From Jackrogersella multiformis (taxonomy: Eukaryota; Ascomycota; Sordariomycetes; Xylariales; Hypoxylaceae), in the NCBI GenBank assembly GCA_902806575.1, contig CADCXD010000011.1, positions 2,604,001 to 2,668,000 on the forward strand: a DNA stretch of 64,000 bases, given 5' to 3'. The translations under genes and the position numbers were made by a program. A model generated the notes under the pieces. It was not told the origin of the DNA. It worked only from the letters and a program-made list of their open reading frames with translations, and searched no databases. Shown in pieces: positions 9,967-21,700 of the stretch; positions within the stretch are counted from its first letter, which is position 1; every line of letters starts with the position of its first letter.

Positions 9967-10061
9967 AAGCCTACAAAAGGGACGCGGAGGTGCCTCCCAC
10001 TGTCCACCAAGCTTTCAAAAAGGACGCCGAGGCGCCTCCTACTGCTCACCAGGCATATTAG
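9967..10061 (+). pseudogene. Orphan 3' part of the precursor repeat array
   Basis: Directly after the insert the array resumes. It has the end of one unit (AYKR), then a unit ending TVHQAFKK, then a final unit ending TAHQAY with a TAG stop at 10059-10061. The KR site of the middle unit is changed to KK and its tyrosine to phenylalanine. This was probably the original C-terminus of the precursor before the insertion. It is not in frame with the upstream array on contiguous DNA. Confidence 0.75.
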
Positions 10062-10689
10062 AATGGTCAAACATGTATCTACCTAGGTATCTTTATTAAC
10101 ATGGTGCATTTATTACACGGATGATTCTCCTATGAGCTACTATGTACCTAGGTAGGTGAGGAGGAAAGCACACTGGAAAGATAAGCATGATAGAAATCAT
10201 TATGGTTATAAGGTATGAGCCTTAGGTAACTGAGGTACTTACAGTACCTAGTTACCATTTTACGATTGGCATGAATCGATTAAGAGAAAATATATTAAGT
10301 TAAGTTAGACTCGGATTAATTAACGTCACTATGTAAAAGCACTTCTAAAATTAAAAGTAGTACCTAAGTAAGGGTATGTAAGTTAAATTTCCTGTTGAAG
10401 AAATTAAAGTCTCAAAACTCTGCATAAGTGGTGATCAACTTTTATAGCTGACTAAGTTAATCAATGATTACGAAAAGGGGAAGGAAAAGGGGGAATGTAC
10501 ACGAAAGAATCCGCTATATTTGGGAAGCTCTTAATTGAAGCGTCATGTATATATAGTACTGACGCTTCAAAACGTATACATGCTATTTTCTACTTTTATA
10601 TCATTTGCAGCTATTGAAATAAGATGCTGATTACGGAAAGCGTAGCATCGGAGTATCTGCCATCTCATCAAATCCCATCCAGACGCCGA
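10062..10689. other. AT-rich spacer downstream of the precursor
   Basis: No gene is seen. It contains CCTAGGTA palindromes (10080-10150) and otherwise low-complexity AT-rich DNA. Confidence 0.5.
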
Positions 10690-11990
10690 CACCGTTCCAC
10701 CTAATAGCCACCAACACCCACAATCCCGAACCCGGTGTTTTTTTCCACCGTCGAAGCATAAGCCCGAGCTAGCGGCTTCTAACAGGTGTGCCCAATAGGT
10801 CATCTCGCGATCTCCTGCATTAAACAGCATCGTCATGCCGAGATCACCGGGCCGCACCCCCGGCGCCAAGCCCGGGGGCATGTGCTCTCGGCTCGGCACT
10901 ACAACATCATCGAGCCGTGGTTTCAGCGCCAGGGTCAGCGCCTGCAGCATGCGCACGTCATATTTATCGAACCAATTGTGGAAGCATGCTCGATATAAGT
11001 AACTTTGACGTGTATGATCAGTATTTCGTCACTGTCTAGCGATTTCAATGCATATGAAAGTAAAGTAAACTCCTCGACAATAAACAGAGCTAATAACAGG
11101 AGTATCAAGCCCGAGACACTACTTACACATCGGCTCTGTGAACAGGCTGCTCGGCGAAGAAATCATGAGTCGTATAGCGCACCCGCTCGCCGACGTCAGC
11201 CGGCTTTCGGGCATCCGCATCCGGTATTGTGGGCACATTGATGTCTTGCACGATCAATTTCAGCGAAGGATACGCGCGAGCCAGTGCGATCGCTGCCTCG
11301 CCTTGGGATCCACCTACGTCGACCACTGCAGCCCCTTCCGGCAAATCGCCCCAGGGCCAGGCAGAAGACGAGGTACCGCACATTAAGATCCGAGCGCGTA
11401 GCCTACAGTCGCATACCCGCGGCGAAACGTGACGCGAGCTCCGGCTGAGTGGCGAGGAAGTCAAACATGGTAAGATTCGTCTGATTGGCGAGGGTAAAGC
11501 CAGTTTCGTTCGGCTCCGGACCTGGGCCAATGGGCCATAGCCTTGCAAGTATTAACCACGCATGGACGCGACTCCTAGAATACATGTTGTGATATTGCAT
11601 TAACGGATCAACTTGCGCATGTGGGTCTCGCCCAGGCCGGCGGCTACGGCGATATCGACGAAAGTAATCTCGTCGTCGATCGGCACAATGCGTGCCAGTC
11701 CAAACCGAGCGATTGTAAACTGATTCCCGAGATGATTGGGGGAGTAGCCGAATATGTGCTCCCGTGGCCCGAACATGACTTGGTGAAGTTCAAGGGTATC
11801 GTGTATGACACTCTGGCGGGCAGCATGGATATCGGGCTCGGTATGTAGCGGGAATCAATGACCTCGAGGGTGCGCCTGAGTCGAATGAAGGGGTGGACAA
11901 TAATTGTGCAGTGAAATACTCGTCTACCTTGCCGTGTGCCATCCGGAGCGGTACGAGCAGATGATCCGGATCCTCGACGGCTCCGTTTGA
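10690..11990 (-). pseudogene. O-methyltransferase pseudogene (SAM-dependent, fungal sterigmatocystin OMT-like fold)
   Basis: Pieces of a class I plant/fungal O-methyltransferase appear in the right order on the minus strand but in different frames. They are an N-terminal part (VDEYF then TPSFDSGAPSRSLIPA, about 11940-11850), a dimerisation helix region (RQSVIHDTLELHQ to MRKLIR, about 11820-11602), an EPNETGFTLANQT segment (about 11520), and the SAM motif VVDVGGSQG (11300-11326). Then comes a probable intact intron (about 11125 to 11003, GTAAGT to AAAG), followed by FHNWFDKYDVRMLQAL and LALKPRLDDVVV. Frameshifts break it near 11848, 11370 and 10770, and a stop follows the GMRL segment. About 40 residues normally found between the helix region and the NETGF segment are absent. 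It is therefore inactive. Its location next to the precursor suggests a lost methylation step. Confidence 0.8.
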
Positions 11991-13790
11991 AAAAGCCGGT
12001 TGTCCGACCCCACTACAAACCGGAGGACGGGCGCTTACAGCACGGGAGTTTGGCCGGGGCAGGCAGTACCTGGAAAAGTAAGTATGCCCTAGTATCGCCA
12101 CGATGAGTCAGCAGACTATTAGATTTTACGTATACGGACGCTAATTTCCATATCGATGGAAAATCCAGTAGCAGGCGCCCCAACCCTAAGCAATCAAACC
12201 ACTAAAAAGGGAGGCTAGATCGCTAACTCCGAGGGTAGACTCTAGTGTAGAGTTCATAAACATTGTATCCCCGTTCAGGAGATGAAATAATGCGCCACGA
12301 TACCTACCGCTGGCTTCGCCAACCAATAACCTAATACGCATAGGTATCACAGGGCGCTATCGGCTGCTCTACCTCGCGTGTCATGTAGAGATACATTGAA
12401 TGACTTGAAATTGATATGGCGTCCAGGAATTTCGCTAAGGTCCTAACTGGTATTTCTTTTCGCTTAATGCTTTACTGAAGACTGTTAGATTCACTATGAA
12501 GCCTTATGAATAGTACATGTTGCTTGGACATGGTGATCTCTCGTCATGTAAGAAGAGGATAGAATTATAGGTCTTTGACGAACTTTAGCGGTGGGTTAGT
12601 TTTCTGCTAGGTTTGGTAAAGGAGGATGCTGATAGAAGATGGTATGCGATGCTGTATTGGCTAGGTTTTGCTTTAGGTGAGCTTTGGGGGCTTAGATGTA
12701 ATATAAGGGACCTTATGTAAGTAGGTACCTAGAATGCCTGAGCACCTGCAAAAAAATATTAAAAATGTGTACATGGGTACCTGGGTAGAAGCAGGCTGAA
12801 CAGACCGAGTAGGTACATGGGTACATAATAGCTACTAAGTAAGAGCTAAGCTAACCAATCAAAATGGTCACGCGCCGTCCGCATTGCTGGATGTGGTAAA
12901 GATTCTATCCTATTGGACCCCGGAAGTTTAAAATCGATTCAACTACGTCACGACGGCTAGAGCTGGCCTATGACGAGTAATCGTAGGTGGCTTTGTTATT
13001 GGAATGTTTATGAAACCCAAGGTACCTAGGTACCTACACTAGTTACTTCCCAGCTTCGAATGTTCGGGAAGCAATGCCGGGCGAGCCAATGGATGACTAT
13101 AGATTATTTAAACTTAACCTTAGGCCGTAAATCGTTCCCAAGCCGGTCATCAATGGATACCTAGGTACATTTTCTAGGTAGGGTACGTCTTCTTCATGGC
13201 TCAGACCGGAGTGAGTAGGGTGCGCCCGCTCAAGCCCACGTCACGTCACCACTCAGCTCACCACTCAACGCTTCGGTAACTCGAGATGCATATTCTCCAG
13301 CTACCATGTCTGATGTACATACATACTTAGGTACGCTGCGAAGTGTAGGTTTTAGCAAGTTTCCACCGCGCATTGAGACCCTTTTGGACGAATCGTCATC
13401 GCACCTTGACTACCCTTGTCATGCCATGCCACGCCTCGCCACATGTCAAGAGCTGAAAATGTCTTATAGCTAGGTACATACGGATTAGGTAGAGTTGGCT
13501 TAGCCATTTACTGTACATATAACATTCCTTCATTGTTCCTCTCGTCGAGTTTTCCCTTTTGCGATTTATTTTCGCTCTCCAGTATTTTGCCTCGTTTTTG
13601 GATAACCCCACTATCCATCCATCCATCCATCACCAACTGCACCAGGTATCTAGCTACATACACCTAAGACGTCGCTTTCGCCTCTTGTGTGAATAACCAA
13701 GTCTCCCAACGTATAAACCGCCAGCGACTATTATCGCCGTCGCAAAGCTCTACGCCTCGCAGTAAAACAAAAACCCTAGCACCGATCGAC
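11991..13790. other. Intergenic, 1.8 kb
   Basis: No gene is recognised. CCTAGGTA-type palindromes recur near 13023 and 13158. The end (about 13400-13790) is CT-rich and is probably the promoter and leader of the MARVEL gene. An open frame at 13396-13626 has no recognisable feature. Confidence 0.5.
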
Positions 13791-14448
13791 ATGGCGTTCG
13801 CGTTGGGCGGGTTTGTGCCCATCGTCCACATCGTAGCCGCCGTCTTCGCCATCATCGAGCTCGGCCTAACCGCCTACGGTACGTACAATCCCTAACTCCA
13901 ACACCAACATCAACACCTACACAGCAACCCAAAAAGTATTAGCTAACATCTCGTCTTCCAACCTGCCAGTAGCCAGCGCATTCAGCGGGTATGGCTACTA
14001 CGCCAGCTACTCGCCGGCGCGGGTGAACTTCATGATCTTCAACTCGGTGTGGTCGCTCCTGGTGCTCGCGTACGTGGGCCTGACGCCGCTGTACCTGACC
14101 AGCGTCTTCCACCGGCTAGCCGCGCTCGCCCTCAACGCCATCACCACCATCTTCTGGTTCGCCGGCGCCATCGCGCTCGCCGTCTGGGTCGGCGGGCCCT
14201 ACGACTGCGGGGCCAACTCCTTCTGCGGCTCCGAGGAGGCCGCCATCGCCTTCGGCTTCTTCCTCTGGTAAGCTTTTACGGCGGCGGTGGATATTTGTTC
14301 GGAGGACCATGCAGAATAAGTGAAGCTGACTGATCTCGCTAGGGCGCTCTTCACCTTCCTCACCGTCATCGACGCGCTCGACTCCCTGCGGAGCCGCGGC
14401 CACAACGGAGGCGGGGCCGCCAAGCCGAATGCCTTCCCGGGTGCTTAA
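13791..14448 (+). CDS. MARVEL-domain four-helix membrane protein
   Basis: Three exons (13791-13878, 13970-14267, 14343-14448) keep one frame and give 163 residues. Donors are GTACGT and GTAAGC; acceptors are GCCAG and GCTAG. Four hydrophobic segments are visible: VPIVHIVAAVFAIIELGLTAY, an FMIFNSVWSLLVLAYVGL segment, an ALNAITTIFWFAGAIALAVWV segment, and a last helix from IAFGFFLW across intron 2 to FTFLTVIDAL. A cysteine pair (CGANSFC) lies in the last extracellular loop. This is the usual layout of fungal MARVEL proteins, thought to organise membrane domains. The C-terminal tail is short and glycine-rich. No specific function can be assigned. Confidence 0.85.
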
Positions 14449-15335
14449 GCGACTTGACTTGGCTCGGCCGACGAGATACTAAACAACACCGTCTTAATCT
14501 ATAACCACCATCTTGGTACAAAAACGGCTCCGATCCCCCTAATTTTTTCCCTAAAATTTTTTTTTTTTCATACCCACAACATCGAGTCCCCATAACCGAA
14601 TTTTTAAATTGAGGGAACCAACGGCGTTTACGGACCGAGGAGGGGCAGAGTGAGGGGTGACACAGGGGGAGAGGCGATGACGACAATATACCCCTTCAGG
14701 ATGTGCACGCACTTGTTATTACTTTACTTTGATCGGATATTGTGACGGAGTTTACGACGTCATAGTAACTTGACGGCCGCGACGTATATGCGCTTTATTA
14801 CGAGTATTATTAATATGATTTATAAGAAATTTATTTATAGCAATGTCTAGTTTATCGGCGACTTCTCATAAACATGTGTGTAGGTATTTTTACTATATTT
14901 CGCAAACATTAATTCCTTAGGTAACTTGCATCGTAAAGAGGTAAACTTGAATTGATATCCAAAACTCACGTAAGTGATTCTTTAGATTTAAAACCAATAT
15001 GTCTTAAGACAAGGGCGACTCTAGGTAGGAAATAGACTCTGTAAATTTATCTGTAGACAATGACCTCTCTTAACCTTGTAAGCCAACCCTACCTCATTGT
15101 AGCGTGATAAACATATAAAAACGCTTCAAAAACCTTTAATTATTTAACCATTCTAATGCCGGCGAGCTCTATACATTGCGCTTTAAGTAGGTACAAAGCC
15201 AACAAGGGGTACTCGGGATCCCATAGTCTCAACCTAGACCCCAAACGCCAAAGCTTGCGATGCCCTCCCCGTCAATATACATAAAAGTGCTTGACATCAC
15301 GTGTCTCCCTTTCCCAGAATAATAAGCGTCGTTCA
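14449..15335. other. Intergenic between MARVEL and sulfite oxidase genes
   Basis: Convergent 3' region. A T-run lies at about 14561-14570. No gene is seen; the minus-strand open frames over 14116-14686 are antisense to the MARVEL exon. Confidence 0.5.
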
Positions 15336-17180
15336 TCACTTATCCTTGCCCTCGCCACAGCCCTTCAAAGCGGCGGTATAGTCAAAATCCACCCGGTGCC
15401 AAGCTGTGGCCAAATTGCCTCTGATGTTATAGATGCTCTTGTGGGTCTCGGGCTGGGTGTTATACGCGTCGTCCGTGGCTTTGATGACAAGAGTCGTCTT
15501 CGACTTGCCTTTTGAGTTCTTGGCGACTTCAGACAACCCAGTCTCGTATTTCCACCTCTTCCAGCACCACGCCTTGTTTCCTTTCTCGAGCATGGAATCA
15601 TCGATCAGTTGCGCCTGATCCCACGTTTCTCCCCCGTCTAAGCTGATATCAACACGCTGGATTTCCCGTCCGCCGCCTGAATAGGCATACCCTTCGATCT
15701 GGACAACCGAATCTTTAGCCGATTCGCCAGTCTGATCGCCTAGATGCTTGCCCATGGGTTTTAGCCTTGTACGGGTAATCGCGCTGGTGATGGGCATCAC
15801 TTGAATAGCCTTGTACTTGTCCCAATCTTGTGTCACCTCGTTTGGTCCGAAGCACTTGTAATCTCGGCGCTGCCACGTGGTATTGCTCTCCTCATCGCCG
15901 ACCACGATCTTGTTGACCCATTTGACACACCTTGCTGCTACGTGACCAGGAACGATGACTCTGACCGGGAAGCCGTGGTCACGCGGAAGAGGTGCGTCGT
16001 TCATCTTGAACGCGAGGAGCACGTCCCCCGCGGGATCGAGGACCGACGAGATTGGTATGCTGGCACCGTATGCTTCTAGCCCCGAGAATTGAACATGCTG
16101 CGCATCTTCTCCCGGGGTCTCAAGTGACAAACCGGCATCAGCGAGCACCTCTCGCAGCCGCACGCCTTCCCACTTTGCACAACTAATAGCGCCGACTGTC
16201 CATTGTAGGCCGTTCGTTTTCTTCGCATAACAGGTCATGTCATTTCGTCGGTTGCCAGAGCACTGCAGAACGGCCGTGACGGTGTGCTGTTTAAAACGGG
16301 CCTTAAGATCCTTAATGCTATACGTTTTACTGTCGCCGTCGGGCAGCTCAATTGTGATGATATGATCATCTGCCTCGACCTCCTCTACAACCGGAACCCA
16401 CATGTGGTTACGAACATAGAACACTTCGTTGGGTGTCAAAAACGCGTCTGCTAATTCCTGGCCGGGGGTCTCAGCGTTGCATGGCTTCGCTGTAAGTTTC
16501 ATTAATCTTCCATCTCTGACGGGGTCCGACATGAAGGGGTCTTCGATGTGGTCCTGTAATGGTCGCCCGTTCTCTAGATCATCTGGGTGTACTTTTCCAA
16601 CGACATATTGATCGAGAATCTCGCGGACATAGGCCGATTTGTGAATAGAGAATATGTCCCAGTATGGCTCGATACTGCCACCAGCAGCACGAAGAATAAC
16701 CTCTCCGCCCGGGTGGCCAGGGATCCAATCCGTGATGTCGTATACCTTATCTTCATATATCACCCACGGCCTCTCGGACTTTGGACCGTGCTCTTTAACC
16801 TCTGCAAGCCGGTAGCGTGGTATGATATCATTATCATCATTATTGTTGTTCGAGGTTTGATTAAATGGTGGAGCTTCTGCGTCTCGGGGCACCTCGAAAG
16901 ATTCGTAGGTAACGGGTGGAAGCACAGAGACTAATATGGCCAATAACCCACCGCCTGCGGCCAAAACGGGAAGGGGACGTAGAAATCGAGAACTGGTAAA
17001 CCTTTTCGGCACTGGTTTTGGCGGTGTAGTTCTGAATATAGATCGGAAACCGAAGAATCTAGCAAAAGTGCTGTTTAATTGCCGAGTTTCGAAGTTTTCA
17101 AAGCCCCGGATAGCTAGTCTTGGTCGTCTTGCCACCCTTAGCAACTCCAAACCAAATTGTCGTGGAATTGTTATCGACAT
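15336..17180 (-). CDS. Sulfite oxidase, mitochondrial intermembrane-space type
   Basis: A single exon of 614 residues. It oxidises sulfite to sulfate with cytochrome c as acceptor. The N-terminus is basic and rich in Arg/Phe, followed by a hydrophobic segment (AAGGGLLAILVSVLPP), the usual bipartite signal for the intermembrane space. A cytochrome b5-like heme domain follows (about residues 120-205) with the histidine ligands in GHPGGE and FSIHKS. The molybdopterin domain carries the molybdenum-binding cysteine in LQCSGNRRNDM. The C-terminal dimerisation domain includes DISLDGGETW. Length is a little above animal SUOX because of the longer presequence. The N-terminal ATG at 17180 is the only sensible start. 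The gene has no intron, unlike most neighbours. A nitrate reductase origin is excluded by the lack of FAD/NADH domains. Confidence 0.93.
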   Translation of the reverse strand: MSITIPRQFGLELLRVARRPRLAIRGFENFETRQLNSTFARFFGFRSIFRTTPPKPVPKRFTSSRFLRPLPVLAAGGGLLAILVSVLPPVTYESFEVPRDAEAPPFNQTSNNNNDDNDIIPRYRLAEVKEHGPKSERPWVIYEDKVYDITDWIPGHPGGEVILRAAGGSIEPYWDIFSIHKSAYVREILDQYVVGKVHPDDLENGRPLQDHIEDPFMSDPVRDGRLMKLTAKPCNAETPGQELADAFLTPNEVFYVRNHMWVPVVEEVEADDHIITIELPDGDSKTYSIKDLKARFKQHTVTAVLQCSGNRRNDMTCYAKKTNGLQWTVGAISCAKWEGVRLREVLADAGLSLETPGEDAQHVQFSGLEAYGASIPISSVLDPAGDVLLAFKMNDAPLPRDHGFPVRVIVPGHVAARCVKWVNKIVVGDEESNTTWQRRDYKCFGPNEVTQDWDKYKAIQVMPITSAITRTRLKPMGKHLGDQTGESAKDSVVQIEGYAYSGGGREIQRVDISLDGGETWDQAQLIDDSMLEKGNKAWCWKRWKYETGLSEVAKNSKGKSKTTLVIKATDDAYNTQPETHKSIYNIRGNLATAWHRVDFDYTAALKGCGEGKDK

Positions 17181-18788
17181 GGTATGTGACCCTGAGGTCT
17201 TGCCCTAAAATCAAGTATGATTGGGCCGACTCAGCGACATGCCCATAGCACCTCTGCTGTAAAGACACCGTGTTAAGAGGGTTAGGAGTGCTGGTCGAGA
17301 AGGCTATTTCCTAGCTCGTGGTTTGATAGAGACATGGGTTTCCTGCTGGATGAACTGGTGACTTCTGAATGTGGCCTAGACTAGAACGACACAACGACAC
17401 AACGAAGAAACATTAATATTAAATTGAATTAATGTAAGCAAAAGCAATAATATTTAGGAGAACTACCTTCTCAAGATAGTGTAGTGTGGTCAAGTGACGA
17501 CAGTGGAAGTAAAATAAAGAAGTTAAGAAGTCGGGGCGAATTGGATCTTAAATTAACACGAAGTAGTCAAGGGAAAAAAAGAAGCCCGAAGAGGTGCCCG
17601 AAGCGGTCTATCTATTGATCATTCGGTTGCCGGTTATCGTCGACCGACGTCCTATACGAGATGCGAGATGGCGACCGATAGAAACGAAAGAAGAAAAGGG
17701 TCGATAACATGGAGGAGACTATCACCGACGTCTCTTAACCTCGACACCAATTAGAGACATCTGCCGATTCAAGTCGGGTCTTGTACAGTTGCAACGACCT
17801 CAACAACGTTACCCACCTGCTTGACTCTCTCGGCGTACTATGGTAGTAATTTACTCGGAATCGACGCTATTTTGCATGTGAATGGGCAAGCAGTTGATCT
17901 TGATAACTTTACGAATTAAGAGTTGAATCTTTAGTGTTTTAGTTTTAATTACTTACCTAGGTAGGTAAGGGGTAATGTTAAATTTAAATGACAACATGAC
18001 GACAGAGGAAGTTGCAAGTTTACTTACCTAATACTAGGTAGGTACCTAATAAATTCGGGGACTTCGGTGAACCTCAATGGAAGCCCTTCACCGCTAAACT
18101 CCCTTGTGGGTAACACCTGCCCTTTCTGCATCTACAGGGTTCCAGTGGAGTGCTGCGTGCATCCGCTGGCAGCTCACGGCACCTAGCTAATAGGGCTGAT
18201 AGGAAAGGACGTTGCTAATTGGTCAAATCTCGCTTTCTACCCCGAGACCCGACGGTTTGGCGGCATTCGGGGCCTGTAAGTATGGCCTAGTCTACCTACA
18301 TAAGTAGGTAGCGGCCGGCTTATTGCAGCAGCATTCTCATATGCAGGTTCGTTAGTCACCTTTATATCCTTAGTTATCGGCGAGTCTTCAACGACATGAG
18401 AGCCGTTCGAGGACACAGGAAACAGCCAACATCACTAACTTGACATACATCGTTACATATCGGGGTCTTTCTACGGTATTATATGACTAAGGACTAGCCT
18501 TAGCTCGTAAGACGACGGTAATAGCGCCTCAGCTACATCTAAAACAGTTTACGTTTAACATACCGGGCACAACATGCCTTCAAATAAACCTTACGACCAC
18601 CAATAAGGGATATATAGGGCAGTCAGTATGTAAATAGTAGCACACAGGAACTCGGATATTCGATACGGTTCTTATAGGCTTGCGAGGCCTTCTAGTTTGA
18701 TATTATCACCCTTGACAGGGTCGTCTATGTTACAAGATACAGGTACAGATGCACTGCTGACTACCGATTGCCTAGCATGGCACTGCAT
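17181..18788. other. Intergenic, 1.6 kb
   Basis: No gene is seen. It holds the sulfite oxidase upstream region and the RPN2 3' side, with CCTAGGTA palindromes at about 17950-18050 and 18300. Confidence 0.5.
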
Positions 18789-21700
18789 TTAGTCGTCATC
18801 TTCTTCCTCGGTATAATAGTCGAAGTCATGAGGTGCTTCCGCCTCCTCGTCTCCTTCGGCATCCTCGTCGATAGCAGTTAGCACCCCGGCTGCCGCCGCA
18901 GCGCCGCTCATGTTGTTCCGGCTAGGGGTGGCGAGTTGGCTTCGTCCGAGCTGGCTAAGAATAGCCTCCTCAACCGTCCGGGGGTTGCGATTCTGGCCGC
19001 TACCGGCGCCGGCCACGGGTGCCTTCTCCGTCGTCATCACCTTCAACCTCTCTTCGATAAGTGCCTTTTCTTTCTCGGGCTGCATGTCGTGAAGGAGAAT
19101 GGGACCGCCGGTGGGCTGAAGTCATTGTTAGCATCGTGAAACGGATAGACATAGCAAGTCATCTTACCAATGGGCCAGGTCTTACTAGCTTGGCTGGCCA
19201 GTAACGACCTTTGGCGAGGCTGATATACTTGAGCTGCGCGGGTAGGACTCGGCTCATGTTTTCGATCTCGTAGCCCGGCTTCTCCTTCTCCGATTTCTTC
19301 TTAGTGTCGGTCGGAGGGGTTGACGATTCCTTCTCGCCCGGCGCAGGAGTAGTCTCGCCTTCCTTGTTGTCCTTGGCGTCTTCGGCCGCCGACTTGGTCT
19401 TCGCGTCGACCTCCATCTTATCACCGCTAGCACTTGGCTTGGAAGTGGTCGGGGTCGTGGTGGAATCGACATCCATAGTTCCCTTCGCCTTCTCTTTCTT
19501 CTGGGCTCGTCGCTTGGCCTGGGCGGTGGTCGAGAGGATGGCCGTCGCGATCATGGTCGGTCCCTCTTCTGCCTTAACCTCTTGCTCCGGAGGATAATCG
19601 AAGAGACTCGGCTTGGTGGCGCAGTGAAATTTAACATCGATGATGTCTAGATCGTGATCGAGGGCGATGATTGAAGTCGGGCTGAAGGCGAGAGACAGGA
19701 AATGAGTGAAAGGGAACCAGTACCAGTACTGCGTGAAGACGGCCATCCCCACCACGCCGGCCATGTTGAGGTTGCCGGTCTGAGTTTGCAGGCCGATCGT
19801 GCAGTTACGCCCGCCAGCGTCGATGATGCCCAGCGCGAGCGCCGCGCCAAATTTAGTCATAGCATCTTCGTGGCGGTCGCCGACTACCTTCTTCAGGGTT
19901 TTACGGATAGCCGTGACCTTGGGGTTCATCACCTCGTTCTGCTGGATCATGATCATGGATAGCGCGATTAGCGCGCCCTGCCGGACAAAATCGGTAGGAT
20001 CCTTCATCATGGGCTCTAACAGATCTATAGCCTCGTCCAACCCAGTTCCAGCGCACGAGATACCTAGGGCCATAGCGGATCCGTAACGAACGTGGGGGTT
20101 GTACGATTCGGACAGGAGCTCAACCATACGAGGGACGCTGCCAGGCTTGCGGAACAGGATAAACCCTAAGCTCATGACCGCGATTCGTCGCACGTCATCG
20201 TTGACATCGCTGACGGCGACGTGTAGCAGCTTTCGGATCGCTTTGTTGCTACCGGTGCCGCAGTAGGCCATCGCCACGGTCATGATGCCGCCGTACCGCA
20301 GAGTCGGGTCCGGATCGTTGAGAAGACCTTCTATCATGACATCCGCACCTTCTTGCTGGCCATACATGATTAGCGACATGCCTAGGGATAGACCGCGAAC
20401 GCTCTTCTCGTGGGAGGTTTCATGCGCGTAAGCGACCATGTCTTCTAGAGCCTTCACGTTGCCAGTGCCGAGCATGATTAAGCCCATCGAGAGACCGACG
20501 GCCTCGCCGTTGAGAGCGGAATCGGCATAGAGAACAGCTTTAAGGTTCTCGAAGATCTCCTCGTTTCCGCTTGCCATTCCTGCGAGTCCGAGGCCTAGAG
20601 CGCCACCGTGTTGGATGACTTCCTCTTCGGCAGCGGTAAACTGGGTCTTGAGGTATTCTAGCGCGTCGGCGCCATGGTTGGCGTGGATGAGACCGTACGC
20701 GTAGAGAGCACCTCCCTGGGAGTATGGAGAGCCGCCGCTTATACCACCGACGCCTCGCGGAAGATAGGGCTCCAGGAGCTTCCTAGATTGAGAGATATTC
20801 CCGCGGTGGATTACACCCAATGCGGCGGTGGCGGTAAACTTGGACCAGTTGACGGCCTTACCTAGCCACTCTAAATTGTCCCTGAAGAATTTATCATTCG
20901 TTGTACCTTGGTTCATGAAGGCGTTACAGAACGTAACCGCGGTGTGGAAGATAGAGTTTCGGCCCTCAAGACTATCTCGAACTTTTGCAAGAGTGTAGGG
21001 GTCGTAATGGTTGTTGCGATACAGGAATTCAAGATTGAGCTTGATGGCCTTGGTACCGTCGAGAATGGAGCGAATGTTCTTGTAGATCGGGGCCTTCTCG
21101 TCATCGACCTCACCAGATTCGGCATCGCCCGCGCCGGTTTCGCTACCTAGAAGGGGTTCGGATTCGGATTCGCCAGCGGGCTCGTCGCCCTTCTTCTCCG
21201 CGGGAGTTGCGCCCTTTGGCAAGCCCGAGATGACCTTGCCTAGGAATCCTTGAGTGCCGTTGTCATAGAGATCGAAAGCAAACTGGTAGGCTATAGCAAT
21301 GGATTCGATAGTCTCGGCCTTGATAAGGTGCTGGATGACGGTGCGAGCCTGCTCGTCCTTGTTTAGATAGACGATGCACTTGGCGATAGAGAAGTAGTCG
21401 GGATCTTTAGCGCGACCGCTGGTGAGAATGTCGAGGATGAGCTGCAGGATATCATCTCGAAAAGCGCGCTCTTGCACAACATCCATACATATACTCAGGC
21501 AGTAGTCTAGCAATTCCTCGGCGGGGCCCATAGCATCCTCCTGCGTAGACTTGCCCTTGTTGCGCTTGTAGTCGTCGTCCGCACGTTGGATAACCTTGCT
21601 GACAACGTCGAGCCTCTTAGCCTCGACGGCGATACCTACAACCTGCTGGTAACGTTTTTCCTTAAGACAGCTCTCGAATAGTCGTTCGATGACCTGGTCG

